Shown in pieces: positions 15,001-30,000 of a stretch of DNA of 64,000 nucleotides; position 1 is the first letter of the stretch; each line of letters opens with the position of its first letter. This DNA comes from Chondrilla cf. caribensis (Eukaryota; Porifera; Demospongiae; Chondrillida; Chondrillidae), in contig OZ026570.1 in NCBI GenBank assembly GCA_964020155.1, forward strand, positions 519,519-583,518. Direction: 5' to 3'. The notes beneath the pieces were generated by a model. The model was given only the letters and a program-made list of their open reading frames with translations. It did not search any database and had not been told where the DNA came from. The position numbers and the translations under genes were made by a program.

Positions 15001-18000
15001 TTTCACCTTCAACGAAGTTGTGATTCCAAGTGTCCTCTCTTCTGCTTTGACTTTCTTGAACAACTTTGAAGGAAGCTATCAGGTCGCTCTGTCGGGTGAC
15101 TCTGTAGCTGTCTCCACTGACATCAGCAGAACTGTGACTGTGAGAATTGGAACTCAGGACGAGATAGATCTGAAGTCGGACCTCAACGTGGCCACATCGC
15201 TGGAGACGACCTGGTTGGCAGTGGCCTCCTCTTTCGTGATGGATACCTTCGATGAACCCGTCTCACCACGAGAGGCAAATATGACCGCACTCAATGCCTC
15301 AGACTACATCCGTGATGACATCAACCCCACCGTGATAGAATTCAGCCAACTATCTCTTGTTGACAACACGTTGACTGTTTTGTTTGATGAACCAGTGTAT
15401 TTACCATCTTATGACCCGTCCCTCTTTAGAATCCAAATATCGGCTTTCGGAGGTCAGAATGTCACCCTGACTGGTGGAGACCCGAGATACGGATCCACCA
15501 CTCTGGAACTGGTGGTGGACCTGTCACAGAACGATGTTGCAGCCTTGAAGATCAACCTTGACCTCGCCATCAGTCAAGCGACCACTTTCCTCTACATCGA
15601 TAGAGGAGCCATTGATGACACCAGTGGAAATCCCGTCCTGAGTACTGAAAATGGTACCATGGTAACCATCTACATACCGGATCGGATTGGACCAAGCCTC
15701 ACTAACTTTACCCTCGATATGAACATCGGACTTGTCACCATGACATTCGATGATGTCATCATACCGTCAACCTTCATGCCGACCCAGGTCACCATCCAGG
15801 AAACAGCGACTCTCTCCCCCGGTGAATCCTCACTGACGTTCACCCACGGTGGATCCCAATCTCCTGTCAGCTTCTCTCTGGAGTTCTACATCACCACTCA
15901 AGACCTGAATGCCATCAAAGCTATGCCCAACCTGGCTACCAATGCAAACAACACGTTCATCACCATGACGCAGCTGGCCGTTGCTGATCCCCAGGGACAG
16001 GGACCGTCGGGAATTTCAACCACCGGACCCATGGTGGCTCGTTACATCCCTGATGGTACAAATCCCTCACTGGACCAGTTCTCCCTCGACATCTCAGGTG
16101 TACATGGGTACCTGACACTGCTCTTTGACGAAACAGTGAACATCTCCTCTCTGCAACCTGAAGGAATTACACTGGTCAACATGCAGAGTCAGAACACACA
16201 GGCACACACACTCACTGGTGGTGTTCCTGTCAGCATCTCCCCATCTGATGAAGTTGTCCTAAACCTGACAGTGTCCGATTTGAACAGTATTAAGGAACGT
16301 TTGAACCTTGGTACTGCGATCCACAATACCTTCATTTCCATCAAAAACTTCACAGTCGAGGACATGAATTCTAATCCAGTCAATCCCATTCCCGTCTCCA
16401 ATGCTCGTCCAGCTAACAGCACTTCAAGGGACTTGGCAAGACCACTTCTGGAGAGGTTCGAGTTGGACCTCAACAGTGGAGAGATAATCTTGTTCTTCTC
16501 CGAGTCTGTCAACGTGTCCTCTGTCGTGATACCATCTTTCACTCTCATTGCCAGCCGGACCCCGCCCTACATGAACCACACCCTTACAGAGGGCATGGCC
16601 AGTGTGAACGACACAGTCATCAGTAACCATGACGCTGTTGTAAGGATCAACATGTCCGCCTTCGACATCAACATGATCAAACAGCTCCAAGGTCTCGGAA
16701 CGAACATCATGAACACCTTCTTGATCTTCGATGAGGGTGCAGTGAGGGATTCTGCCGGGAACTCCATCCTTGCAATCTCCCCCTCTGAAGCCTATCCCGC
16801 CACAGCTGTCTACAATGACACCACTCGCCCTCGCCTTGTGGAGTTCTCTGTAGACCTCAACACTGACATCTTATCGCTGACGTTCTCGGAAACTATCGAT
16901 TCTGACTTCCTCAACATGACTGGAATTACCATCCTCAGTGCTCCAAATAGTACTCTTCAGATCCAACTGACCGGGGGTGTTGTCATGACAACTCTTCGAG
17001 AAGTAACAAATGTCACATTTGATGTAAATGACCTCAATGCCATCAAGGTGCTGAGAGAGCTGATGACAGTCAGAGAGAACACATACATCGTGATGGAATC
17101 CTTCACAGTCCTTGACCTGAGTGGGCTCTATGTGGATCCAATTGCCCCCGACGATCCTCTCCAGGCACGCCTGGTGACTCCAGACGATACCAGTCCGTCG
17201 CTCACGGCAGCCAGTCTAGACATGGATGAGGGATCTTTGACTCTCTACTTCAGTGAGTCTGTAGCCAACGGCACACTGGATCCAACCCAGATCACCATAC
17301 TCAACGGTCAACCGGGATCCACCAACTACACTCTCACTGGAGGATATACCAATTCTCCAGACGGTCCTGTCATCGTGGTCAATTTAACACGTCTGGATCA
17401 GAATGTTCTTAAAGGTGACCTCCAGCTTGCTGTGTCCAACGCTACTTCCTTCATCAGTATAACCTCCCATCTCATCGAGGACACTAGCAGGAACCCTGTG
17501 AACGCCTTGTTAGGAGAGAATACTACATCTGTGTTTGAATTCACCTCCGACACCACTCCTCCACAAGTGGAGAGCTTCAATTTGACAATGACAGACGGGG
17601 TAAGAATGCCGATGCTCTTGGTCATCCGGTTCTCTGAGACCATCGACCTCGACAGCGTGGACGAGACTGGGTTCACTCTGCAGTCTGATCCTTTTGGGAC
17701 AGCTACCAGACGCCTCACACCAACAAACAGTACCCTTCTCGACTACGATCTTCTGCAGATTGAAGTCAGCACACAAGATTTTGTGCATATCAGAGACGTT
17801 GATCAGTTCTTGTCATCTGCGAACGACTCATTCCTCACTGTAGCCTTTGGAGCTGTCAACGACACCAATCTCAATCTCCTTTCTGCCCTCACGACTGGGA
17901 TCCGAGTGACTGACTATGATGCTGACCTAGCAGACCCGAAGCTGCTCTATTCAACTCTCGATCTCGATGAAGGCATCTTGAGACTGATCTGGAATGAAAA

Positions 18001-21000
18001 TGTCCTCCTCTCGTCTGTTGAGATAGACCCTACCTTTGTAACCTTGCAGAGTGATAATGTGGGAAGTGACACGTATCCAATAGTTGGCAGAAATGTCACA
18101 TTTGGAGATACACAACAGGAAGTCGTTATCCACCTCTCGGAGACTGACTTCAACATGATCACTGGGATGACTACACTGGCCACTGATAGAAACAACACCT
18201 TCATCCATCTTCGGTATAACACAGTTCAGGATCTTGCCGAGAATCCTTCCAAAGAGATTGGACCACAGATTATTTCTGAACACATTGAAGACAAGAAACG
18301 ACCTTCATTGGTCAATTTCACCATCTCCTTGACAACTGGTGTCCTCACCCTCACATTTGACGAGACAATGGATAAGAACACCATTGACATAACTGGAATT
18401 ACGTTGCAGAATGCAGAACGGAAGCCTTCCAGATCAAGAATCCTGGTCGGTGGAAACACGACTACTGACATCAGAGAAGTCATCGAGTGGACCTTGGATA
18501 CATCCGATCTGAACTACCTGAAGTCTCACACGAATCTCTGTACTGATGAAGAAAACTGCTTCCTGGCCATAGCCTATTACACCATCAAGGACTACAACGA
18601 CAATCCTGTGTTCACCATCCCACCCTCCATGGCTTTACAGGCCAGCTTTGTCGGCAACGACACCACAGTGCCCAAGCTGGAGAACTTCAGGCTGAATCTG
18701 GACACGCGAGAACTGGTTCTCTCGTTCAGCGAGAGTGTCAACACGTCAACCCTCAACATCAGTGGTCTCACCCTCTACAGCTCAAGGACAGATCCATCTG
18801 TGAACTACACCCTCACCAACAGTGAAACATATGATGGAAATCAGGCTACCATCACTGTGATGATCTCTGATGATGACTTCAACGAGATTGCAAAACTGTT
18901 ACCATCTTTGCTGTGTACCTCAATGGCCTCCTGCTACCTGGCCATCAATGATGGAACTGTTGAAGACATTGTTGAGCTTGCTAATGATGAAATCACCCAG
19001 ATGAACGCCCTCCAGGCTATGACAGACGTGATCCAAGATGTCAGCAATGCAAGTGTGGTCGAATTCGCTGTGTTCAACTTCAGCAGTGCCAGTCTGACCA
19101 TCGTGTTTGATGAAACCGTCGACGTGAACACCTTCGATGTGTCTGCCCTCACCCTCCAATCTCTCTACAACGACAGACCTAGAGCGAGGTACACACTCAA
19201 CTCAAGTTGGGTCATCACAACCAACGATCCCATCGTGGTGGTGAAACTCTCCATGGAGGACCTGATCGAGCTGCAGAGTCGCGAAGAACTCTGCGAAGGA
19301 CAGGGATCCTGCTACATCACCTTCACATCCGACCTGGTCCGAGATATGAGTGGTAACCTTGTCAACCCCCAGTCACCCGGACAGACACCAGGACTGATAG
19401 TGTCCGAATTTGTTGAAGATACCATCCCGCCTGAATTGTTGGAATTCACCTACTCTCCTTCCGAAGGTGTTCTCCAGTTGACCTTTTCTGAACCGATTGA
19501 TGTCACTGCTGTGAATGCATCCGGCATCCGTCTACAAGGAAGTCAAAACACCACCGAAGGGTTTACCCTCACCGGGGGCACACCCAGCACCACTGTGTCC
19601 GACATCATCGCCTTCACACTCAGTGAACAGGACCGTTATCAGCTCCAAAGTTTGCCCTTCTTCACAAACATCAACGACTCCTTCATTAGCCTCAGCAGTG
19701 TAGCTTTCAGGGATGTTGCTTATGTTCCAAACCAAGTTGAAGAAATTGGGAATGAGAATGCTCAAAAGGTCATGTTTTACTTCAGGGACACAGACAGGCC
19801 GACAATCATTTGCTATACATTGGATCTCAACAACGATTCTCTGATTTTGACCTTCTCTGAAGTGGTAGTTTTGACTTCAGTTGATGTGGGTGCAATCTCC
19901 TTGACAACCACAAACAATGCTGAGACCATTCAACTAACTGGAGGCATTGTGTCAACTGTTCCATCAATGAGGACCGTTGGATCTGAAATCATCCTGATAG
20001 CTATCACTGATCCAGACATCATCAAGATCAAAACAGCTAATGAAATCGGGATAGTGCAGGAGAGTACGTGTTTGAGAGCAGCGGGAGGTGTTGCCATGGA
20101 TACATCATCCAACATGGCCGACCCACAGTCCCCGATCTGTGGCAAAGAAATAGTTATGGATGTAACGCCTCTTGAGGTACTCTCCTTTGATTTGAACATT
20201 GACATAGGAGAGCTAGTTCTTACCTTCAATGATGTTGCTTCGGCCAACACCTTCGATCCCACCGGTCTTACAGTGCAAGACAATGAAACAGCATCTTCAC
20301 AGTTCACCCTCACCAGCTCCAGCTTCACCAGGAGCAATGACAGCCATGTTATCACCGTCACTATCGGACCAGAGGACTTGTTTGGTTTGAAATCAACAGT
20401 TGGCATTGCCGATTCCCAAGAAAACACCTACCTATCCATCAGAGCTGATCTCATTGATGATGCTCGTGATGTTGACGTGATAGCCATCACGGACACTCAT
20501 GCCATCAGAGTGAAGACATTTGTCAATGATAGCACAGCTCCTCAGTTTGTAGGCTTTGATTTGAACATGAACTCAACGGAGTTGATCCTCTCTTTCTCAG
20601 AAGCAGTGGATGTCAATTCTCTCATCGTTTCAAACTTGACTCTTCACTCCACAGCTAACACCAGCGGTGGAGTCGAATTCACACTAACGGGTGGAGAGAT
20701 TACACAATCTACTGATGGAAAAGTGATCACCATCAAGCTGACCTCTTTCGACATGAACGCCATCAAGAGAGAAATCACCCTGGCAACTTCAGACAATGAT
20801 ACCTATCTATCCATCCCTGATGGTGCTGTATCAGATCTCAGAGGAAATAACCTCATCGGTACCAACGAGGGTACAGCAGAGAAGGTGACCACATACACTG
20901 CAGATGATCTTGTACCTGTTCTGACGTCCTTCTCCCTGAACATGAATCTTGGGACAATCATCCTAACCTTCTCTGAGACGATGAACGCCTCTAGTATCCT

Positions 21001-24000
21001 TGCAAACGAGTTCGGCCTTCAAAATAGGAGATCAATGTCTACTCTATCGATGGCTGTCTCTCTATCTGATAGCCAGGTGTCCGAAATGAACTCCCATGTG
21101 ATTACCATCACTCTCTCTCCCAACAATCTCAACTCCATCAAACTTGAAAGACAGCTTGCGATTGATCAGCACTCTACTTTCATCTTCACCACATCAGCGG
21201 TTCCCTCTGTTGCTGACATTGCCGGTAAAACTCTCCGTCCTCTTCCGCCCACCAATGCTCTGCCTGCCTCCAACCACACAGCCGATGTTACTCCACCAGT
21301 CCTCACCAATTTCACATTTGATCGTAATGCGGGAATTTTCCAACTCACTTTCTCGGAAGTGATCGAATTGGAACCAGTCTTCGACTTCACAGAAATCACC
21401 ATCCTGAGTTTTCCCGACATAGCATGGAGTCTGAATCACACCCTTCTCTATGCAGGAGAAATTGTCCCCGCTTCCCACAGCTACATTCCTGTGTACAACT
21501 TGACACTGGATGTGAGCGACTATCATGACATCAAGAGACAGATCGGACTTGCCTTCAACATCACCAACACGTACATTTCCATCACCAATGACACAACCGT
21601 GGACTATGTCGGACTCAAGGTGGAAGATATTCCTGCCAACATGGCACTACAAGCAGATGCGGTTACCCCTGACAACGACCCACCTCCTTTCTCAAGCTTC
21701 ACTCTAAACATGAACCTACACTACCTTCTCCTCATCTGGGATGATGTGATTGATTGGAGGTCAGTTAATGTCGAACAGATCCAGCTGGTGGGCAGTCCGG
21801 GATTCACCTCCACCAACTCCTTCAACCTGACAACCTTGAGTACGGTGGACCAGGTGAACGATGTCACCATCAGAGTCAACCTTCATGATGACGACGTTAA
21901 TGCCATCAAAGTGAACACCGAGCTTGCAGGGGACAATGCCACCACTTACCTGTACCTCTCGTACGACACGGTTAGAGACACGAGTGGAAATCCCAACGAA
22001 GCGTTCCAGGAGTTGGAGAAGGTCGGACGCTACTTCTACGATCTTACACGTCCCACGCTTCTTGAATACAACGTCTCAATCAACGACGGCTACATCGTGA
22101 TGCTCTTCAGTGAAGCAGTGAACAGCTCATCGTTGGTCACCTCGGTGCTGGAGATCCAAAATGCACAGACACGCACGATCAACTCCACTTTCTTGTCCCT
22201 TACAGATGGCAGCATGACCAACAGTGATGATGGCATCATCCTGAACATCTCCCTCGGAGTGAACGATTTGAACGCTTTGAAGGATTATGTTGACTTGGCT
22301 ACTAACGTGAACGACACCTTCCTCGCTTTCCGGCCTTCTGCCCTGGCCGACATGGGCGGGAACAGTATCAACGCAAGGTCAACAAATGATGGTTTGAGAG
22401 CAGAGTACGTGTTCCCCGACGTGACGAGGCCAGTCTTGGAGAGGTTTGTCCTCGACCTTGAAAACGCCACCATCTTGTTGCACTTCTCTGAAACCATCGA
22501 CGTTGAGTCCTTCAACATTTCTGAATTCGTCCTTCAGAATGACAAGGTTGCCGGTGTCAACACTGAACACTTTATCATCACCAACAGCAGTAATGCGACC
22601 AGAGTGGACTTTTCTGTCTACCTGATCGAACTGAGCCTCTCAGACATCAATGCCATCAAGGCTATAACCACCCTCGGTACGAACAGAAATGACACCTTCA
22701 TCACTGCCTCCCAATTTGCTGCCAAAGACAAGAATGACAACCAACTGGTGGAGGTACCCTCCAACAATGCTTTACAAGTGGTTACTGTTGGCCCTGACAG
22801 GATCAAACCTGAACTTCTGCGTTTCTCTGCAAACTTCACTGATGGGAGAGTTGTCCTCTACTTCTCTGAGACAGTTGACATTACCACACTCAACCTCACC
22901 GAACTCACCTTCACATCCAGCACAAGAGGCCCTAACATCACCACCTACACCCTAACCGGTGGGATACCAGAGACAACAGACAACAGCGATGTTGTCATCT
23001 TCGCCTTCTCTGTCCAAGACAAGAATGAACTTGCTCGTTTGAGGACCCTGTGCACTGAAGCCAGTGACTGCCTGCTACAGATCACTGAAGACCTTGTAAG
23101 TGACACGAGCTCGAATGCTGTGATGGAGATTTCTTCTGATGCCCTTGTTCCCGATCCTTACACGCCAGACCTCAACCCAACTTCACTCGACTACTTCCAC
23201 ACTCTCGACATGAACACAGGAGTTTTGACCATCATTTTCCTCGAGACGATAAGTTCCTCAACCATCGACGTAACGGAATTGACCCTCCAGGACTTCCAGC
23301 TTGGTGGACCGGGTACACAGAGTGTCACACTGTCAAACGGTACAGTCCTGTCCGCAGATAGCACCAACGTCACCATCCAACTCACAGTGTACGACCTCAA
23401 CCGACTCAAAGGTACCGTTGGACTTTGCGACAACCTTCTCAACGACTGTTTCCTGAGATTGACGAGCCTCTTTGCTAATGACACCTTTGGTCTCCCAATA
23501 CGACCAGTGGTTGATTCAACAACTTCTAATCCCAGTGAGCTGCCTGCCAATCGTATTTTTGACATGACTGACCCAGTTCTGCTTGCTTTTGACTTGAACC
23601 TCACTAGCAATTTTGTGACTCTCGAATTCGATGAAGTCATCAACTATCCGACTTTCGATGCACGGCAGATCACCTTCCAGTCTGATCAATCCAATGCATC
23701 TGTCTATTTCAGACTCTTCAATCGTGAGGCTTCGAGGTCAAGCCGGTATTCCAACATTTTCTACTTTGAGATCGAATTCGACGACGTGATAATTTTGAAA
23801 GCACTGGACGGATTGGTTACCAATAGCAACGACACGTACATCTGGTATGAGAACACAACCGTCAGTGACAGAGATGGCAACATGGTTACCCCACGTGGAC
23901 CGAGTGAAGCCCTGAAGGTGAGGAACTATCAAAGAGATGCCATCAAACCCACTCTTGGTTCCTTCACTGAAATGGATCTTGACAGTGGATCCCTCGTTCT

Positions 24001-27000
24001 GTCGTTTGACGAACCGGTTGATATCTCCACCCTCAACTACTCGCTCATCACAGTCCACAATATGACCTCCGTTTCGTCGGGTCTACAGCTTGGTGGAGGT
24101 AGTGTGGAATACGAATCGGATCCAGTGAGAGACAAGCGTGAAATTCGCATCACCCTCAACCGAGAGGATCTCAAGGAATTGAAACTGAATGACTACCTCG
24201 CTGTGCCAACCATCACCACCTACCTGACTCTAGAAGAGGGAGCCATCAAAGACCAAGCTGGAAACAATGTTGAATCCACCTCTTTTGTTCCAGCTAACAT
24301 GTTCACACCAGACGGAACCAGCCCCACCTTGTTAAATTTCACACTGGATATGAACACTGGTGTTTTGGAACTCTTCTTTGATGATATAATCGAGCCCGGC
24401 TCACTGGACGAGACATTTATCCGTCTGCAAGGAGATGCTAGCGGCGCAAACACCACCAACACACGCTCGCTAACGCAAGTCTACACAAACGGGTCCAGGG
24501 ACTACGACCTCACCCTTTACCTCATGAGGGCAGACCTGGATGCCATTCGGATGCTGCCGGGATTGGCTACAAACATCAACAACACCTACCTGTCAATACA
24601 GGCCGACGCCCTCCGGGATGTATCCAACAACTTTGTGTCACCCATTGTTAGATTGAACGCTCAAAAAGCTGTCAACTACACCAGTGACATCACCAGACCT
24701 TACCTGGAGGACTTCCTGATCAACATCGAAGAGTTCACCATCGTGTTCTCATTCAGTGAAGCTGTTGCCGTGACAACCCTCAATATTACACAAGTTTCTC
24801 TTCAGAGTGAGATGAACTGTACTACCGATGAGGACATCGAGACGATAATGTTGACAAGAGGTACTCCTTCACCACCCTTCACTGGGAGCGTCATCACCTT
24901 CACTCTGACCGAGGATGACATCAATCCATTGAAACTCATGACCGACCTCGCCACAAAGGAATCCAACACCTTCATCTACCATAGCAACCTCTTTGTGGAA
25001 GACATGGCCGGAAACAGCATTTTGCCCATCGATTGCACCGTTGCCCGTAGAGTGAAAATGCTCTCAAACGACACTTCGCCTCCAGAGTTGGTCTCGTTCC
25101 ATCTCGACATGGACTCCTCCCCAGTTCTCTACCTCACCTTCCACGAGGTTGTCAATGCTAGCTCTCTCCTGCCAACCAGACTTGCCTTTGCTGACTCGAG
25201 AACTGGTACCCCCCTGAGACTCACTGGAGGAGATGTCTCTGAGGAGAACGGGTTGACCGTGAGCGTCAATTTGACCCTCGATGATTCAAACAGAATCAAG
25301 GCTGTTACAGATCTGGCCATTTCAAGAGAAACGACTTTCATCGTCATCAGTTCCGATGCTGTGAGAGATCTCAGCTTTGGCAACCCCATCCAGGAAGCAG
25401 TTCAGGTGGCCACCAACTACACTCAGGACACAACAGCTCCAGTGCTGGAGGGATTCGATCTTGACATCAGTGATGACATTCTCACTCTCAATTTCTCCGA
25501 AACTGTTGACATTGACACCATTCGCTATGACCAGATCACAATACTGAACGATCGCTTGATCCCAACGGAGTCGTTCACCCTCACCACTGGCACACTTCTC
25601 ACACCATCTCACTCACCAGTCATCAGAATCCAGCTTGTGTTCAACGACGCCAACATCTTGAAAAACGTTACTTCACTGGCCACTGGCGACACAAACACAT
25701 ACCTCTCGATCTCCAACAACACCATCAACGACACAAATGCAAATATGGTTGAGGAAATTGACGTCTTTTCTGCACAGCGTGTGATGTCATTCACCCCTGA
25801 CATGAGACCACCGAGACTTGATGAATTCGATCTTGACATGAACGAAGGCATTTTGACGTTGAGATTCACTGAAACTGTTCGTGTATCAACTCTTGATGTC
25901 ACTGGAATCACCCTCACCAGTAGCACCAACCCTACTCTTTCATCTCACACTCTATCCAATCTGTCTTATTCTGACTCAGTTGATGGACCAACCGTCATGA
26001 TCAACATTGCTGATGACGATCTGAACCGCATCAAAGAGATTGAAGATTTAGCAACCAACGCGTCCACAACTTTCATCACTGTCAATAGGTTTACCGTCAA
26101 CGATACGTCTGACAACATGGTTGAAGCCGAGAGTTCAAAGAATGTAACAATCTACACACCTGATGGTACTCCGCCCGAGCTTATCAGCTTCCGGATCCAC
26201 ATGGATAACTATGTACCTCCACTGAAGATCATTTTGACTTTCTCCGAAACAGTCAGAGCGGCAACACTGGATCCAACTCAGCTGCAACTCAGAAACGTAG
26301 CAAACGGATCCACTGATAACGAGACGTACACGCTGATGACTACAACCAATGTGTCCATGTTTGACTCCACCGAAGTCACGATAACGGTTGATGCTATCGA
26401 TCTCGAAATGATCCGCCTTGTTCGCAGACAGCCACTTGGGTTTGATGTGGATACCACATTTGTTGCCATAACAACCATGTTTGTTAAAGATATGGCGGGA
26501 AACAGTGTCATGGATCACACGTATCCAGCATTGGGAGCATCCAACAACACAGCAGACCTGGTTCCACCAAGACTTGTTGGTTTTAGGCTCGATATGAACA
26601 GAGGAGAACTAATCCTAACATTCAGTGAAACCATCGTTGTACCTCTGTTCAACATCTCCTTGCTCACCCTTCAGAATGACAGTCTGGCACCTTCGGAGTA
26701 CCTACAGCTCACCAACAGTAACGTCTCCAGTACCACATCCGATGATGAAGTGGAGATTGACATCGATGAAGATGAATTCAACGAGATCAAACGTTTGCTC
26801 AACCTGGCCAACAACAGGAATGACTCCTTTGTCTCCATCATGCCGAGAGTGATCGAAGATGTTGCTGGAAATGACGCACTCGAGGGTGTGGTCCAAGCAA
26901 CCATTTTCAGGTCCGACAATATTCCACCGGTTTTGATAGATTTTGATTTCAACTGCAGAAATAGGTACTTGGTGCTGTACTTCTCGGAAACTGTCAGTGC

Positions 27001-30000
27001 CGAGACGCTTGATCCAACTTCCATCACGTTTGTGAGTGACCCAACAGACCCCGATCCCCAAGTGTACACCCTGACTGAGGGCGTGGTCCTTAGCAACGAC
27101 AGTACAGTTCTGATATTGGCTGTTTCCAACAATGACAAGAACGCAATCAAGCAAATGATCCGATTGGTGGTTTCCAATGAGACAGCTCACATCTCAATCG
27201 CGAGCACAGCTGTCATGGACACAGCTGGAAATCCTGTGACACCCATCAGCATTGAAGGGGCTATTCCAGTGAGGGATTTTGTCCCAGATTTGGATGAGCC
27301 CGTTTTGGTGTCGTGGGACCTTGACATGAACACTGGGACTCTCATTCTCCACTTCAACGAAACAGTCAACGTGTCAACACTGATGGTGGACCAGTTCACA
27401 CTACAGGACAACGCTACCTTGATTTCCATCAACTACACCATCGAATACAGCTCTCCACAGACGGTCAACTCACCCAACATCACAATTCTCCTCGTTCCTC
27501 GAGACCTGAATGAGATCAAAGCTCGAAGAGTCTGTTATGTGAAGGAGATCTGCTATCTCACCTTCAACACTGGTGCTGTACTGGACATGGTTGGACTGGA
27601 TGTCGTCGGTGTGCCCGATGGTGAAGGGATCCAAGTCGATCGATTCATTGCTGATGAGACCAGACCCGTGTTGGTTTCTTTCACTTCCATCAACGTCCAA
27701 GATGGCATCATTGTGCTGTCTTTCAGTGAAACCATCAATATTTCATCAGTCAACTTCGATGCCATCACAATACAGGAGACATACGATCTTCCTCTCTACA
27801 CTCTACCTCTCTCGGGTGGTAGACTAATTGAGGACTTGGGAACAGGCCTTGTGTTTGAACTGTTTGAACCGGACCAGTTGAAACTAACTGCCGATGACAA
27901 CCTGTGCACGTATTACGGGAACTGCTACATCTCCTTCACATCGGACCTCGTGACCGACATGGTCAGTAGACCCATTGTTCCCAGTGAGAACTTCACATTC
28001 GGCTTCAGAGTCGAGAGGTTCAACCAGGACTTGGTCAGCCCAGCTCTTGTTGGATTCTCTCTGAACATGTACAACAACACCCTCGTGCTAACCTTCAACG
28101 AGTCTGTCAATGCTGCCTCTTTCGATCACAGCGGGCTGACTCTCCAAGGAGAACAGAACTCGACTGATCCTGAGCAAACTCACACACTTAGTCGAGACAG
28201 CTTCACATCCAGTATGAATGGACCTATTATTGTCATCAATTTGGATCCAGAGGACATCAACGCTTTGAAATCAAGCAGTTTTGCCAAAGAAAGAAACAAC
28301 ACTTTCCTCTCCATGACAATAGCAGCTTTCACGGACACAGCAATATGGCCTCCACCTGGATCCAACCCTGTTGTTGCAATTCCACCAGATGATGCAATTC
28401 AGGCTGATAGATACTTTGAAGATGAAACTCACCCATCAATGATAGCCTTCACGCTTGATATGGATGCAGACATGTTGATCCTCACGTTCGACGAACCTGT
28501 CTTGACCTCAAATGTGAACTGCACTGAGATCACGCTCCACAATGCCAGTGTGAGTGAACCCACCAGACGTGATATACCATTGACTGGATGTTATGTGAAT
28601 CATCCCAACTCTGGAATTGGAATTCTGGAATTGAAACTGAACCTCACAATGGAAGACCTTGTAAACATCAAAGAAGACACCCTTTTCGCAACAAGGAAGG
28701 GAAATACATTCATCTCCTTCAGTAGTTCAGCATTTGCAGACACTACAAACCTTCCAGTGGTCCCTGTCATGGTTGACATGGTTACAACGTACATTCCCGA
28801 TCAAACTCGACCTGCTCTCGTTGAATTCTCCATCGACCTCCATCTTGGTCAGATCAACTTTACATTCAGTGATGTTGTTATGTCATCTTCATTTGATGCT
28901 CCCTCACTCACCCTCCAACACGACAAGACGAGTGAATTCGGAAGAACGTTCACACCATCTTCTGACAGCATCACGCAGAGTCCAAACGGCTATTTGATCA
29001 TCCTTGATCTCGATCACTACGACCTACTTCGATTGAAGGAGAACACAGGTCTTGCTCAGGATGGTAATGACACCTATCTCACCTTCAGAGCTACCCTGGT
29101 GGATGACACAGTGAGGATTGACGTTGTTCCCATCACAGATGGCAAAGCAGTACGAGTCTCAAATTTCATCGCCGATGATGTTCCTCCAGAGTTGGATACC
29201 TTCACTTTGAACATGAACAGAGGAGAGCTCGTGATGAACTTCACGGACACAGTGAACCTCTCCACCCTCAACATCTCTCTCATCTCACTCCTCTCCGATA
29301 TGAACGAGACACTCGCCAGTACCTTCTTCACTCTTCGTGGAGGCACCCGATCCAGATCGGCTAATGGTGTCGCCGTGACGGTGAAACTCACACCCGAAGA
29401 TCTAAACGAACTCAAGAAAGACCTCACCATAGCCACCAGCCAACTGGACACGTATCTACTTGTCAACGAAGGAGCCATTTATGATTTTGGAAGAAACCCA
29501 TTGCGAGAATTGCCACCACAGATTGGAATGTTTGTGGAGGACACCACTCCACCAATACTTGTGAACTTTACGATTGACTTTGATGCTAAGTTGATCAATC
29601 TGACATTTGATGAGACGGTAAACATCAATTCACTGATGATTCCGGAGATTGTACTGTCCACGAGTATGAATGGAAGCGATGCAACCGTCAATCTTGTCTC
29701 ATCAACGCTGCAAAGTGGAGAAAATGACACTTTTGTCACCATCATTCTCAGTCAGAATGACATCGATGCATTCAACATTGAAGGAAGGAAATTATGGCTT
29801 GGAATTGGGGGTTCTAGCATTCCCATCATCACGTCTGCCTACATATCTTTCACAATGGATATGATCATGGACATGAACCAAAATCCTGTAACGCCCATCA
29901 ATGCCACTGATGGAAAAGTCTCGGATGTTTTCATCGAGGATTCCACACCACCAAATCTCGAATCCTTCGACCTGGATGTAAACACAGGTGTGCTTACCCT

